NCBI GenBank assembly: GCA_012522935.1
Contig: JAAYJN010000046.1
Location: forward strand, 1-45,446
Origin: Candidatus Cloacimonadota bacterium
GTDB lineage: Bacteria > Cloacimonadota > Cloacimonadia > Cloacimonadales > Cloacimonadaceae
DNA: 45,446 nt
Direction of reading: 5' to 3'
The position numbers and the translations under genes are program-made. Of this stretch, positions 25,892 to 33,291 are shown one piece after another. The first letter of the stretch is position 1; each line of letters opens with the position of its first letter. The notes beneath the pieces are model-generated. The model did no database searches. It was not told the DNA's origin and worked only from the letters and a program-made list of their open reading frames with translations.

Positions 25892-26818
25892 CTAATCCAA
25901 AATCTTGGAGGGATCCAAATCCATCAGCTTCAATGCCTTGCGCACCCCGTCATAATCGGAATCTGTAGCCGGATTCAAGCCGTCCACATCATATAGGGAT
26001 TGCAGGATTTTCTGTCCCTTTTCGGAATCCGCAAATCTTTGGATGGCGCTTATCACGTTCGCCTCCAAATCCTGCGGCATATTCTTGCGGAAGGTCACCG
26101 TATCATTGGGCATCCAATCCGTATAGGCAAAGGGTGCCACCTTTTCCATGATGTCAGGATGAGTATCCAACAGCTTTTCCCGTGCATCACGCGGTCCCGT
26201 CTCATCTTCAGGAGACCAATATGTGCATGCCACATCTGCAGTTCCGCTATATACCGCCAAAATCGCAGAGTTGTGGGAACCGGTAAAGCGTGTCTGGGAG
26301 GGCTCTATCCCCTTTTCCTTCAGCATGGCAGATGGATAGATATAGCCGGAAGCGGATGCCGCATCTGTGTATGCCACCACCTTTCCTGCCACATCTTCCA
26401 AGGCTGTGATCTCCCCATCAGTGCGCGCTACAAATTGACCGCGATACTCAGTTCTTCCATTGCGCACCGTGATAAACTTCACATCCGCATTATATTTTTC
26501 TTTGGCGAGTACATAGGCAAAGGTGGGCAACCAAGCTATATCACATTTATAGCTGCCCAATGCCTCGATCACGGCGGCATAGCTGGTGGGCACAGCCACC
26601 TTAAAATAATACCCGGTCTCTTCCTGCAGCGCCTTGGCTATTGCCTCGCCGCTGGCCACCACTTTGCCCGCCTCCAAAGACGGCACAAAGTACATCTTGA
26701 TTGGGTTGCGTTTGCTACCCAAGTTTTTATTTGCCTTATCCCGCCGTGTGGCTTCACTCATACAGCCAGCCACTATCAGTAGGACAACCATGCTCAATAT
26801 GCTTAGTCTTCGCATCAT
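25892..26818 (-). CDS. phnD: PhnD-like phosphonate/phosphate-binding lipoprotein
   Basis: A 308-residue periplasmic solute-binding lipoprotein of the phosphate/phosphite/phosphonate family. The start at 26818 (MMRRLS) is chosen over an ATG 30 bases further upstream because AAGGAG lies just before it and a lipoprotein signal follows directly. The signal peptide ends in VAG-C with C19 as the lipidated cysteine. Family traits include the early FVPSLEAGKV stretch, the ALGSYKCDIAW region and an SASGYIYPSAML segment. It feeds the ATPase gene downstream; the permease is missing here. A candidate promoter precedes it. The exact ligand cannot be read from the sequence. Confidence 0.85.
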   Translation of the reverse strand: MMRRLSILSMVVLLIVAGCMSEATRRDKANKNLGSKRNPIKMYFVPSLEAGKVVASGEAIAKALQEETGYYFKVAVPTSYAAVIEALGSYKCDIAWLPTFAYVLAKEKYNADVKFITVRNGRTEYRGQFVARTDGEITALEDVAGKVVAYTDAASASGYIYPSAMLKEKGIEPSQTRFTGSHNSAILAVYSGTADVACTYWSPEDETGPRDAREKLLDTHPDIMEKVAPFAYTDWMPNDTVTFRKNMPQDLEANVISAIQRFADSEKGQKILQSLYDVDGLNPATDSDYDGVRKALKLMDLDPSKILD

Positions 26819-26854
26819 TATCGCTCCTTTTTTATATCGGTGATGCAAGTGTTC

Positions 26855-26883
26855 AAAATATTATTACCATGGACTGCGGTCAA
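26855..26883 (-). promoter_or_regulatory. Promoter candidate for phnD-phnC
   Basis: TTGACC (26878-26883), a 17-base spacer and TATTTT (26855-26860) on the minus strand, in the 103-base gap after the DUF512 gene. The phnD start codon is 37 bases past the -10 hexamer. Confidence 0.35.
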
Positions 26884-26921
26884 TTGTTTTTTTATCTCAC
26901 CCGCCCTCAGCACCCATTTCA

Positions 26922-28193
26922 CTATGCCCACTTCCATCCGTCAAACAGGCTGTCCACTATCAACAGCCTCCTGCCCAATTCCCCTTTCAGCTCCCTCATG
27001 CCATAGCCATCCAAGGTCAATTCATCATCATTAAACATATTGGCAGGCAATATCAGGGTTTGTTCGGGATGGGATTGATGCTGTCTTAGAATGTCTTGAG
27101 CCGTCAAGAGCCCGCTCACGTTTACCAAGGGACCCATAAAGTGATTCCTGATCTCACGGGCAGAGATCCGGCTTTTCGCAAGATCAATTTGCAAGCGTTT
27201 TACTATCTTCAGGATTTCTCTGGTGGCGGCGCTGGAGTGCAACAAGAGATATTCTGCCGGATTATCCTCCAATTCCTGGGTGAAAAGCTTGCGGTTACTT
27301 CCAAATCCTTGCCTCAGCAGACTCAAGAGCCCGATGCCGTTTTCCGCCTGGGGATAATCGTTGTAATATGCCATTCCCGGGATTGCCCTGCCGCTCAAAA
27401 CATAAAATTCATCCGCTGTATAGATTATCTCCCCACCATCAGTCTGGCGCAAATCATCCACCTGCTTTATCAGGTCTTTTGCCATCTTTGCATCAAATCC
27501 TTCCAAAGAATCCAGCCCTGTCCTATATTTGGTCAATCCCACCGGCACCACCCCAATGGAGAGCACATTCAGTGATGGTGTCAGGAGGTCTTTAATGGTT
27601 CGCCCCAGCTCTTCCCGGTCGTTATATCCCGGCACACACACTATCTGCGTGTGCATCTGTATCCCCGCCCGGCTCAGCCTCTTTAGTGCCCTCATTATGT
27701 CAAAATCCTTCTTATACCCCATCATGCGCTGCCTCAAATTCTCATCAGTGGTATGCACGGAGATATACAGGGGGCTGATATGCTGGTTCATAATCCGTTT
27801 CATCTCCGCTTCGTTGAGGTTGGTGAGGGTGATATAATTGCCAAAATCCCGGGAATACAGATAATCGTCATCCTTCACATACAGGCTATTGCGCAGCCCC
27901 GGCGGCATTTGGTCTATGAAGCAAAAGACGCAGTTGTTTTCACACCAGCGGGGCGGCGGCATCTGGGGTTCTATGCCCAAAGGCAGGGGCTGATCCCTGA
28001 TGATTTCAATACTCCGTCTTTTCCCCTTCTTGTCTTCTATCCTCATCTCCAAGAGATAATCCGAGCCATAATATTGCAGATCACAAAAATCTCTTATCTT
28101 CTGTCCATTGATGCTCAGGATCGTATCCCCATCCCTGATGCCATGTGCATAAGCCAGATATTCAGGGTGTACATGCCTGATTTTAAGTGCCAT
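26922..28193 (-). CDS. PDZ plus DUF512 radical-SAM-like protein
   Basis: A 423-residue protein of the widespread but uncharacterised DUF512 family. Residues 1-60 look like a PDZ domain (AYAHGIRDGDTILSINGQ). A cysteine cluster C84-x3-C88-x2-C91 (CENNCVFCF) suits an iron-sulfur cluster of radical SAM type, and it is followed by DQMPPGLRNSLYVKDDDY, which is typical of this family. The DUF512 part occupies roughly the C-terminal half. The start has GGAGG 6 bases upstream. It lies 20 bases after the amidase stop codon and is probably cotranscribed. The reaction is unknown; the family call is firm. Confidence 0.85.
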   Translation of the reverse strand: MALKIRHVHPEYLAYAHGIRDGDTILSINGQKIRDFCDLQYYGSDYLLEMRIEDKKGKRRSIEIIRDQPLPLGIEPQMPPPRWCENNCVFCFIDQMPPGLRNSLYVKDDDYLYSRDFGNYITLTNLNEAEMKRIMNQHISPLYISVHTTDENLRQRMMGYKKDFDIMRALKRLSRAGIQMHTQIVCVPGYNDREELGRTIKDLLTPSLNVLSIGVVPVGLTKYRTGLDSLEGFDAKMAKDLIKQVDDLRQTDGGEIIYTADEFYVLSGRAIPGMAYYNDYPQAENGIGLLSLLRQGFGSNRKLFTQELEDNPAEYLLLHSSAATREILKIVKRLQIDLAKSRISAREIRNHFMGPLVNVSGLLTAQDILRQHQSHPEQTLILPANMFNDDELTLDGYGMRELKGELGRRLLIVDSLFDGWKWA

Positions 28194-28213
28194 CCAATGC
28201 CTCCGCCCGGCTC

Positions 28214-29335
28214 TTATGTATTGCGAATCCTGTCATAACGAAATTTGAAACGCTTCAAGCCTTCAAAAATGGTGCGTGCCAAACGCTGTTGATACTCATC
28301 ATTTGCCAATAGCCGTTCTTCATCTTTGTTGCTGATAAAGCCCAGCTCGATTAGCACTGCCGGCATAAAGGCTCCCCGCAGCACATAAAAATTGGCTTGT
28401 TTCACGCCCCTGTCTCCACCCCTGGCACCAGCCACCAAGTTTTGTTGGATCAGTAGTGCCATGTTGTTTGAATGCTCCAGGTGTTCCGTCTGGCTCATAT
28501 CGCTCAAAATAAAGCCCAGGGCATCATACTTTGCCTTTTCCCCCTTGCCTTCATACTGCTCCACCACGTTGTTTTCCAAAGCCTCCACCGCCCGGGCATC
28601 AGAGGTCTGCGCTGTGGATAGGTAATAGGTTTCTATGCCGGAGGCAGATCGATTGTTGGAGGCATTGGTATGCACGCTCACAAAGATGTCTGCCTGGTTG
28701 TTATTGGCAAATTTGGTGCGGTTGCCCAAGGTGATAAAACGGTCATCACTGCGCGTCATCAATACCGTCACGCCCAGCTCCCGTTCCAACATTTCCTTCA
28801 GCTTCAGGCACACGCTCAAATTCACGTCCTTTTCCCGCAGTTTCAGTACATGCCCCACCGCCCCGGGATCGTGCCCGCCATGCCCCGGATCCAATACTAT
28901 CACTTTCACAGAGCGGTCTTTGGGACGGTTTATCTGCAACACCTTGTTTTTCAGCTCCATATCGGGGAAGTGTATGGGCAAATGCTCTGTCACAAATATG
29001 GAGGGCAGGTAAAAGGTATTGCCCACACGCCTCACGTTCAGATGCATGTTCCAGGATTCGTTGTTATAGCTGTAAAAGGGAGAGCCCAACAAAAAGATAA
29101 ATTGCTTGCCTGCCAAATGCAGGTGCAGGCGGTTATCCCCGCGTTCCTCTTTGATGATGGAATTGAACACCTTGTTGATGGCGTCTGCTTCCACATACTG
29201 GGCTTCACCTATCTTGATTTCGGGCAAAGTCTGGCTGATGCGTTCAGTTTTAAAATAAACGCTGATATCAGCTGCCAAAGAAACCGTGATTGTTATAAAC
29301 AGCAGTGCTGTAATTAGTTTTAATATCTTGTTCAT
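28214..29335 (-). CDS. N-acetylmuramoyl-L-alanine amidase (Amidase_3)
   Basis: A 373-residue exported zinc amidase that cleaves the bond between N-acetylmuramic acid and the stem peptide of peptidoglycan. The signal peptide is residues 1-22. Residues 23-140 form a beta-rich N-terminal domain resembling the copper-amine-oxidase N-terminal-like stalks. The catalytic domain covers 143-370. Zinc ligands fit H152 (DPGHGG), E168 (REKDVNL) and H222 (SVHTNA), with catalytic E330 (VLIELGFIS). It is the AmiC type rather than a phage lysozyme. A TTGACA lies 30 bases before the ATG, but a GGAG also sits upstream, so its own promoter there is uncertain. It follows cdd by 71 bases. Confidence 0.9.
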   Translation of the reverse strand: MNKILKLITALLFITITVSLAADISVYFKTERISQTLPEIKIGEAQYVEADAINKVFNSIIKEERGDNRLHLHLAGKQFIFLLGSPFYSYNNESWNMHLNVRRVGNTFYLPSIFVTEHLPIHFPDMELKNKVLQINRPKDRSVKVIVLDPGHGGHDPGAVGHVLKLREKDVNLSVCLKLKEMLERELGVTVLMTRSDDRFITLGNRTKFANNNQADIFVSVHTNASNNRSASGIETYYLSTAQTSDARAVEALENNVVEQYEGKGEKAKYDALGFILSDMSQTEHLEHSNNMALLIQQNLVAGARGGDRGVKQANFYVLRGAFMPAVLIELGFISNKDEERLLANDEYQQRLARTIFEGLKRFKFRYDRIRNT

Positions 29336-29406
29336 ATTATCTCAAATCTCCAATCAGGCGGTGGCTGTCAAGTTTATTTTTGCCATCCGCCCTTTTTGGC
29401 TCCATT

Positions 29407-29811
29407 CTAATTGTCTTTGGATGGCTCCAATACAAATGCTCCCGGCAACAGCTTATCCAGGGTGCTCATCTGGTGTCCCCCATAGCTCCCCCATATCAAA
29501 ACCATGTGAGGGCTGAATTCATATAGCACCTGGCGGCATGCACCGCAAGGGGGAAAACTCTGATTGGCTTCCACCCAGATGGCAATCGCCCGGTACTCCC
29601 GCTCTGCTTGGTTCACAGCATTAAATACGGCGTTGCGTTCAGCGCAGATAGTGAGGGAATACGTGGCGTTTTCCACGTTGCATCCCGTATATACCTTGCC
29701 GCTTTTGCCCAAAAGAGCTGCCCCCACCTTGTAGCCGGAATAGGGTGAGTATGCATTCAAAGCAGCCTTTTTAGCCTCTTCCAATAGCTCCAACAAAGCC
29801 TTTTCTTCCAT
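29407..29811 (-). CDS. cdd: Cytidine deaminase
   Basis: A 134-residue enzyme of the small homotetrameric type, converting cytidine and deoxycytidine to uridine and deoxyuridine in pyrimidine salvage. The zinc site is complete: C57-A-E59 with E59 as proton shuttle (TICAERNAVFNA) and P88-C89-G-A-C92 (FPPCGACRQVL). Substrate contacts in GCNVENATYSLT are also normal. The length is standard. It begins 12 bases after the oadB-like stop codon and probably shares its message. Confidence 0.93.
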   Translation of the reverse strand: MEEKALLELLEEAKKAALNAYSPYSGYKVGAALLGKSGKVYTGCNVENATYSLTICAERNAVFNAVNQAEREYRAIAIWVEANQSFPPCGACRQVLYEFSPHMVLIWGSYGGHQMSTLDKLLPGAFVLEPSKDN

Positions 29812-29823
29812 ATCTTTAGCCTC

Positions 29824-30927
29824 CTACCCCAAGAGTGCCAACAGTATGCCTCCGGCTATCACCGAGGCAATCTGCCCACCCACATTCACGCTCACGGCAG
29901 GCATCAGCAAAGTGAGGTTAAATTTGTCTTCTTCCTGTCCCATTTTGTGCACCACGCGCGCACTCATGGGAAACGCAGAGATGCCACAGGCGCCGATCAT
30001 GGGATTCAGCTTTACCCTGCGAAAGAGATTGATTAGTTTGGCAAACAGCACCCCACCCACGGTGTCAAATACAAATGCCACCAGCCCCAAGAGCATTATG
30101 AATAGCGTCTGTGGCCGCATAAAGTCTGCACCTCTCATCGTGGAGGAGATGGCTATGCCCAGGAGGATGGTCACTATATTCCCCAGCTCGTTTTGTGCAC
30201 TTCTGGATAAACTCTCCACCACCCCGGATTCTCTGAGGAGGTTGCCAAACATCAAAAAGCCTATCAGGGATACAGAGGCGGGCACAAACACCCCTGCAAT
30301 CAAGGTAAGGGCCACAGGGAAAACGATCTTTACTATTTTGGGCACGTCTTTGCCCTGGTATTCCATGCGGATACGCCTTTCTTCACGCGTGGTAAGCATC
30401 CTGATAATGGGCGGTTGGATGATGGGCACAAGCGCCATATAGGAATATGCCGCCACGGATATTGGTCCGAACAAAGATGGTGCAAAGCGGTTTGCCACAT
30501 AGATGGAGGTGGGTCCATCCGCAGCGCCAATAATCCCAATGGCTCCCGCTTCCTTGAGGCTAAAACCCAGTGCAGTTGCCAACACCATGGTAACAAATAT
30601 CCCCAATTGTGCTGCAGCCCCAAAGAGTAGTAAGGAAGGGTTTTTTAAGAGCGGCGTAAAATCTATCATGGCACCAATGGCGATGAAGATGAGGAGGGGG
30701 AAAAGCTCTGTGCGGATGCCCACATCAAAGAGAATGGAAAGCGCCCCATGCTCCCCTACGGCAGCCGAGAAGGGGATATTGACCAATATTGTGCCAAACC
30801 CAATGGGCAACAGTAGCGTAGGCTCATATTTACGGGCAATTGCCAGGTAAATCAGCACTGCGCCAATGATCATCATCACGGCTTGATCCCAACTAAGATG
30901 GGTGATACCTTGTGTAATGGCGTCCAT
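29824..30927 (-). CDS. Sodium-pumping decarboxylase beta subunit
   Basis: A 367-residue, very hydrophobic membrane protein of the OadB/GcdB/MmdB family, which couples decarboxylation of a biotin-bound carboxyl group to sodium export. The ATG at 30927 (GGAG 7 bases upstream) is preferred over the TTG immediately before it. The hallmark GIIGAADGPTSIY is at 131-143, with D137 matching the aspartate essential for sodium transport in this family. There are roughly nine to eleven membrane segments. The alpha (carboxyltransferase), biotin carrier and gamma subunits are not in the window, so the substrate (oxaloacetate, methylmalonyl-CoA or glutaconyl-CoA) cannot be decided here. It heads the oadB-cdd-amidase-DUF512 group. 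Confidence 0.9.
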   Translation of the reverse strand: MDAITQGITHLSWDQAVMMIIGAVLIYLAIARKYEPTLLLPIGFGTILVNIPFSAAVGEHGALSILFDVGIRTELFPLLIFIAIGAMIDFTPLLKNPSLLLFGAAAQLGIFVTMVLATALGFSLKEAGAIGIIGAADGPTSIYVANRFAPSLFGPISVAAYSYMALVPIIQPPIIRMLTTREERRIRMEYQGKDVPKIVKIVFPVALTLIAGVFVPASVSLIGFLMFGNLLRESGVVESLSRSAQNELGNIVTILLGIAISSTMRGADFMRPQTLFIMLLGLVAFVFDTVGGVLFAKLINLFRRVKLNPMIGACGISAFPMSARVVHKMGQEEDKFNLTLLMPAVSVNVGGQIASVIAGGILLALLG

Positions 30928-30982
30928 CAATTTACTCCATATTGTATGTGAGATTTATATACTCTATTCCACTTGATACTTC

Positions 30983-31010
30983 AGCTTTTTAAGATGGCCT
31001 TGCTTGTCAA
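30983..31010 (-). promoter_or_regulatory. TTGACA promoter candidate for the oadB-like gene
   Basis: TTGACA at 31005-31010, then a 16-base spacer and AAAGCT instead of a TATAAT-like box. Similar TTGACA-N16-AAAnCT arrangements precede tilS and the right-edge gene. Confidence 0.35.
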
Positions 31011-31044
31011 TCTATTTTTTATCCACAAACTGCCTGCTTGCCTG

Positions 31045-31109
31045 TTAACCACCCTTGTCTCTCCCTTGTCTCGACATGGGAGAGACAAGGGTGGTACAAG
31101 GGTGGCTAA
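31045..31109. repeat. 65-nt hairpin repeat, copy 2
   Basis: Contains a perfect 17-bp inverted repeat, CCACCCTTGTCTCTCCC against its complement, around a 12-base loop, then a second ACAAGGGTGG unit. It matches 15341-15405 in length and most bases. It lies downstream of manA and upstream of the oadB-like promoter. Confidence 0.75.
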
Positions 31110-31126
31110 AGGGCGCGAAGCGCCCT
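31110..31126 (-). terminator. Short GC-rich hairpin, possible weak terminator
   Basis: AGGGCGC and GCGCCCT form a perfect 7-bp stem with a 3-base loop. No T-run follows, so its role as terminator of the tilS-manA operon is doubtful. It may simply be part of the composite repeat. Confidence 0.3.
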
Positions 31127-31180
31127 TCTGAGGTGATAGATGGTAGGCTTTAGGTGTTAGAGTTTCGCTAATGCCAAGTA

Positions 31181-31208
31181 TATTTTGAATTAGGGAAATT
31201 CGTGGTTA
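31181..31208 (+). repeat. Dispersed repeat that supplies the manA stop codon
   Basis: TATTTTGAATTAGGGAAATT followed by CGTGGTTA matches the 15474-15521 element. Its final TTA (31206-31208) is read on the minus strand as the TAA stop of manA. Confidence 0.6.
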
Positions 31209-32399
31209 AAGATCTGCCCCCAGCTCACAGATATACGCCATACCCTCCCCACTGAGGGCGATATTGCCGCTCTGGGCATCGCAGAAGGCGCTTTCACCTT
31301 GCTTGATGCTCAGCTTTTGCTGGTTGTCATCGAGGGTAATGTGCCCTTGGGTGCAAAGGAAGATGGCTGGCAAACGGGGCTGGGAGACGATAATCTGGTG
31401 GGGAGAAAGCGTGGCATAGCCCAGGCGGAATTCACGTGCGGGGGAAGTGTAGTAATACACCCCGGAAGCATCCTGCACAGCATTGATGAGGGGTTGGGGG
31501 CGAGGCTCAAAATCAAGGACGTGGATGTATTCCGGCAGGTCGATATGCTTTGTGGTAAGGCCGCCTCTGAGGACGTTGTCTGAATTTGCCATCACCTCAA
31601 TGGCAGCACCCTGCAGGTATGCATGAGGGGTGCCGGGGGAGAGGAAGAGGGCTTGTCCCGGTTGCAAATGGTGTAGCTGAAAGAAAAGAGGCGCCAAAGC
31701 CCCAGCGTCTGCCGGGTGTTTATCCGCTAAGTTTTTCACCCACTCTGTGGCGTTTATCTGCCATTGTGAGAGGGGAGTATCCTTTTCTTCGATGGCGGTT
31801 TGGATAGCCCAGATGATGTCGCTGGGTTTTAGCTGTAAGATTGCGGCAAAGCACTCTTTCCATGTATCGGGAGAGGGGTTTGCCATAAAATCCTTAGCTT
31901 GGGGCAGGATATGCTGCAGCCCTGTCTGGATAAGGGACTGGGTCAATTTCATATAGGGGAGGAATAGGCAAAGAGCGGTAAAAGGTGTGAGAGCGCAGAT
32001 TAGCTCTGGTTTGTGATTGGCATCCTTATAATTGCGGGAGGGATCATCCAGGGGGATGCCTTGGTCGTTTTCGGCTGCAAACCCTTCCTGTGCCTGAGTG
32101 AGGTTGGGATGGGTCTGGATGGAAAGGGGACTATCGGCAGCCAATACCTTCATCAGATAGGGCAGGGTGTCAAAGCTGTGGGCGTCAGAGCCCAGAGCCC
32201 GGGGATTAGTCTTTAGATACATATCCAAAGGGACAATGCCATCCGGCAAACGCAGAGTGGAGGGGGCGCTGGGATGGGCTCCCATCCAGATTTCCGCCAC
32301 GGGCAAGCCGATGAGGTCTTTGCGTCCCAAGAGGTTTTGGATAAAGCTTTTGGAGCCCCAAGGATATGCCATCAGCGGCATTTGTAAAGGATGCATCAT
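31206..32399 (-). CDS. manA: Mannose-6-phosphate isomerase, class I
   Basis: A 397-residue zinc enzyme interconverting mannose 6-phosphate and fructose 6-phosphate, supplying mannose units for glycans. Type I hallmarks: an early AYPWGSKSFI region, zinc ligands Q95 and H97 in IQTHPNLTQAQ, E132 in HKPELICALTPF, and a further histidine in SPGTPHAYLQG, followed by IEVMANSDNVLRGGLT, a strong family signature. The length is normal. Its start overlaps the TPR gene stop by 4 bases (ATGA), with GAGGG upstream. Its stop codon lies in a dispersed repeat. It is the last gene of the long operon. Confidence 0.93.
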   Translation of the reverse strand: MMHPLQMPLMAYPWGSKSFIQNLLGRKDLIGLPVAEIWMGAHPSAPSTLRLPDGIVPLDMYLKTNPRALGSDAHSFDTLPYLMKVLAADSPLSIQTHPNLTQAQEGFAAENDQGIPLDDPSRNYKDANHKPELICALTPFTALCLFLPYMKLTQSLIQTGLQHILPQAKDFMANPSPDTWKECFAAILQLKPSDIIWAIQTAIEEKDTPLSQWQINATEWVKNLADKHPADAGALAPLFFQLHHLQPGQALFLSPGTPHAYLQGAAIEVMANSDNVLRGGLTTKHIDLPEYIHVLDFEPRPQPLINAVQDASGVYYYTSPAREFRLGYATLSPHQIIVSQPRLPAIFLCTQGHITLDDNQQKLSIKQGESAFCDAQSGNIALSGEGMAYICELGADL

Positions 32400-33274
32400 G
32401 ATAGGTCCCTCTCTTTTGTGAGTCTGGAACGCAGTAGTTTGAGCATGGGATTCAAGCTTGAGAGCTTGGTGCGAGCCTTATTGAGGAGTTCTTCGGCTTT
32501 ATCCAATTCTCCTTTTTGGATTAAGAGGCGCACCAGCTCTTCATAGCAGGATTCATAATAGGGATTTTCTTTTAAGGTTCTATAATATAATGCAATGGCC
32601 TTGTCGAACAGCCCTAACTTTTCTGCACAATAGGCAAAGCTGTACAGCTGGTCCACATTGATGATTTGATTGGCTTTATCCGCCATTTCATAGGCATCAT
32701 AAGCCTTCAGCCAAATGGCCTTCCTGGAATACAGGATTGCTTTGAGGATGGATAGGTGGCTGTGAAAGCCCGTCTTTTGCTCTGCCATCTGTATATAGTG
32801 TTCTGCGGAGTCAAAATCCCGCATTTTGAAGAGCTGTTCGATCATCAGAAAATAGATGAAGGGATTGTGGTCTACTTCACTGAGCAGCTCGCGGATGATG
32901 GCTACGGATTCCTCGGGTTTATCCATAAAAGCCATAGCCAGAGCCTTGTTGTAGCGCACGTCATGCCAGGGTCCCTTTATCTGATCATAATAGATCACAG
33001 CCATTTTGTGATCTCCTTTGGCAAAAAAGCAATTGGCGATCATATATTTGAGCTCGTTGTTATCTGGCTGGAGCTTGAGGGCGGTCTGCAGGTTTTCTAT
33101 GGCTTGGGAATAGAGGCCGCGCTTGAGATAGAACTCTCCCAGGCTGGTGTAGGCACGTGGATTGGAAGGATACAGCTGGGTGGCGCTCTCAAGGAGCTGG
33201 ATGGCATGCAGCCAGTTTGTTTGCATCAGTGCCTCAGCCCTGAGGATGAGGTGTTTGAGGCTGTTTTCCTTCAT
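32396..33274 (-). CDS. Tetratricopeptide-repeat protein
   Basis: A 292-residue, predominantly helical protein with about six to seven TPR units. The clearest are near residues 19-85 (AIQLLESATQLYPSNPRAY and AIENLQTALKLQPDNNEL) and 215-275. No signal peptide or membrane segment was seen, so it is probably cytoplasmic and a scaffold for protein contacts. It sits 17 bases after the tricorn-like protease gene and overlaps manA by 4 bases. The partner is unknown; the TPR call is secure. Confidence 0.85.
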   Translation of the reverse strand: MKENSLKHLILRAEALMQTNWLHAIQLLESATQLYPSNPRAYTSLGEFYLKRGLYSQAIENLQTALKLQPDNNELKYMIANCFFAKGDHKMAVIYYDQIKGPWHDVRYNKALAMAFMDKPEESVAIIRELLSEVDHNPFIYFLMIEQLFKMRDFDSAEHYIQMAEQKTGFHSHLSILKAILYSRKAIWLKAYDAYEMADKANQIINVDQLYSFAYCAEKLGLFDKAIALYYRTLKENPYYESCYEELVRLLIQKGELDKAEELLNKARTKLSSLNPMLKLLRSRLTKERDLS

Positions 33275-33291
33275 TTATATATCCTTATGAA

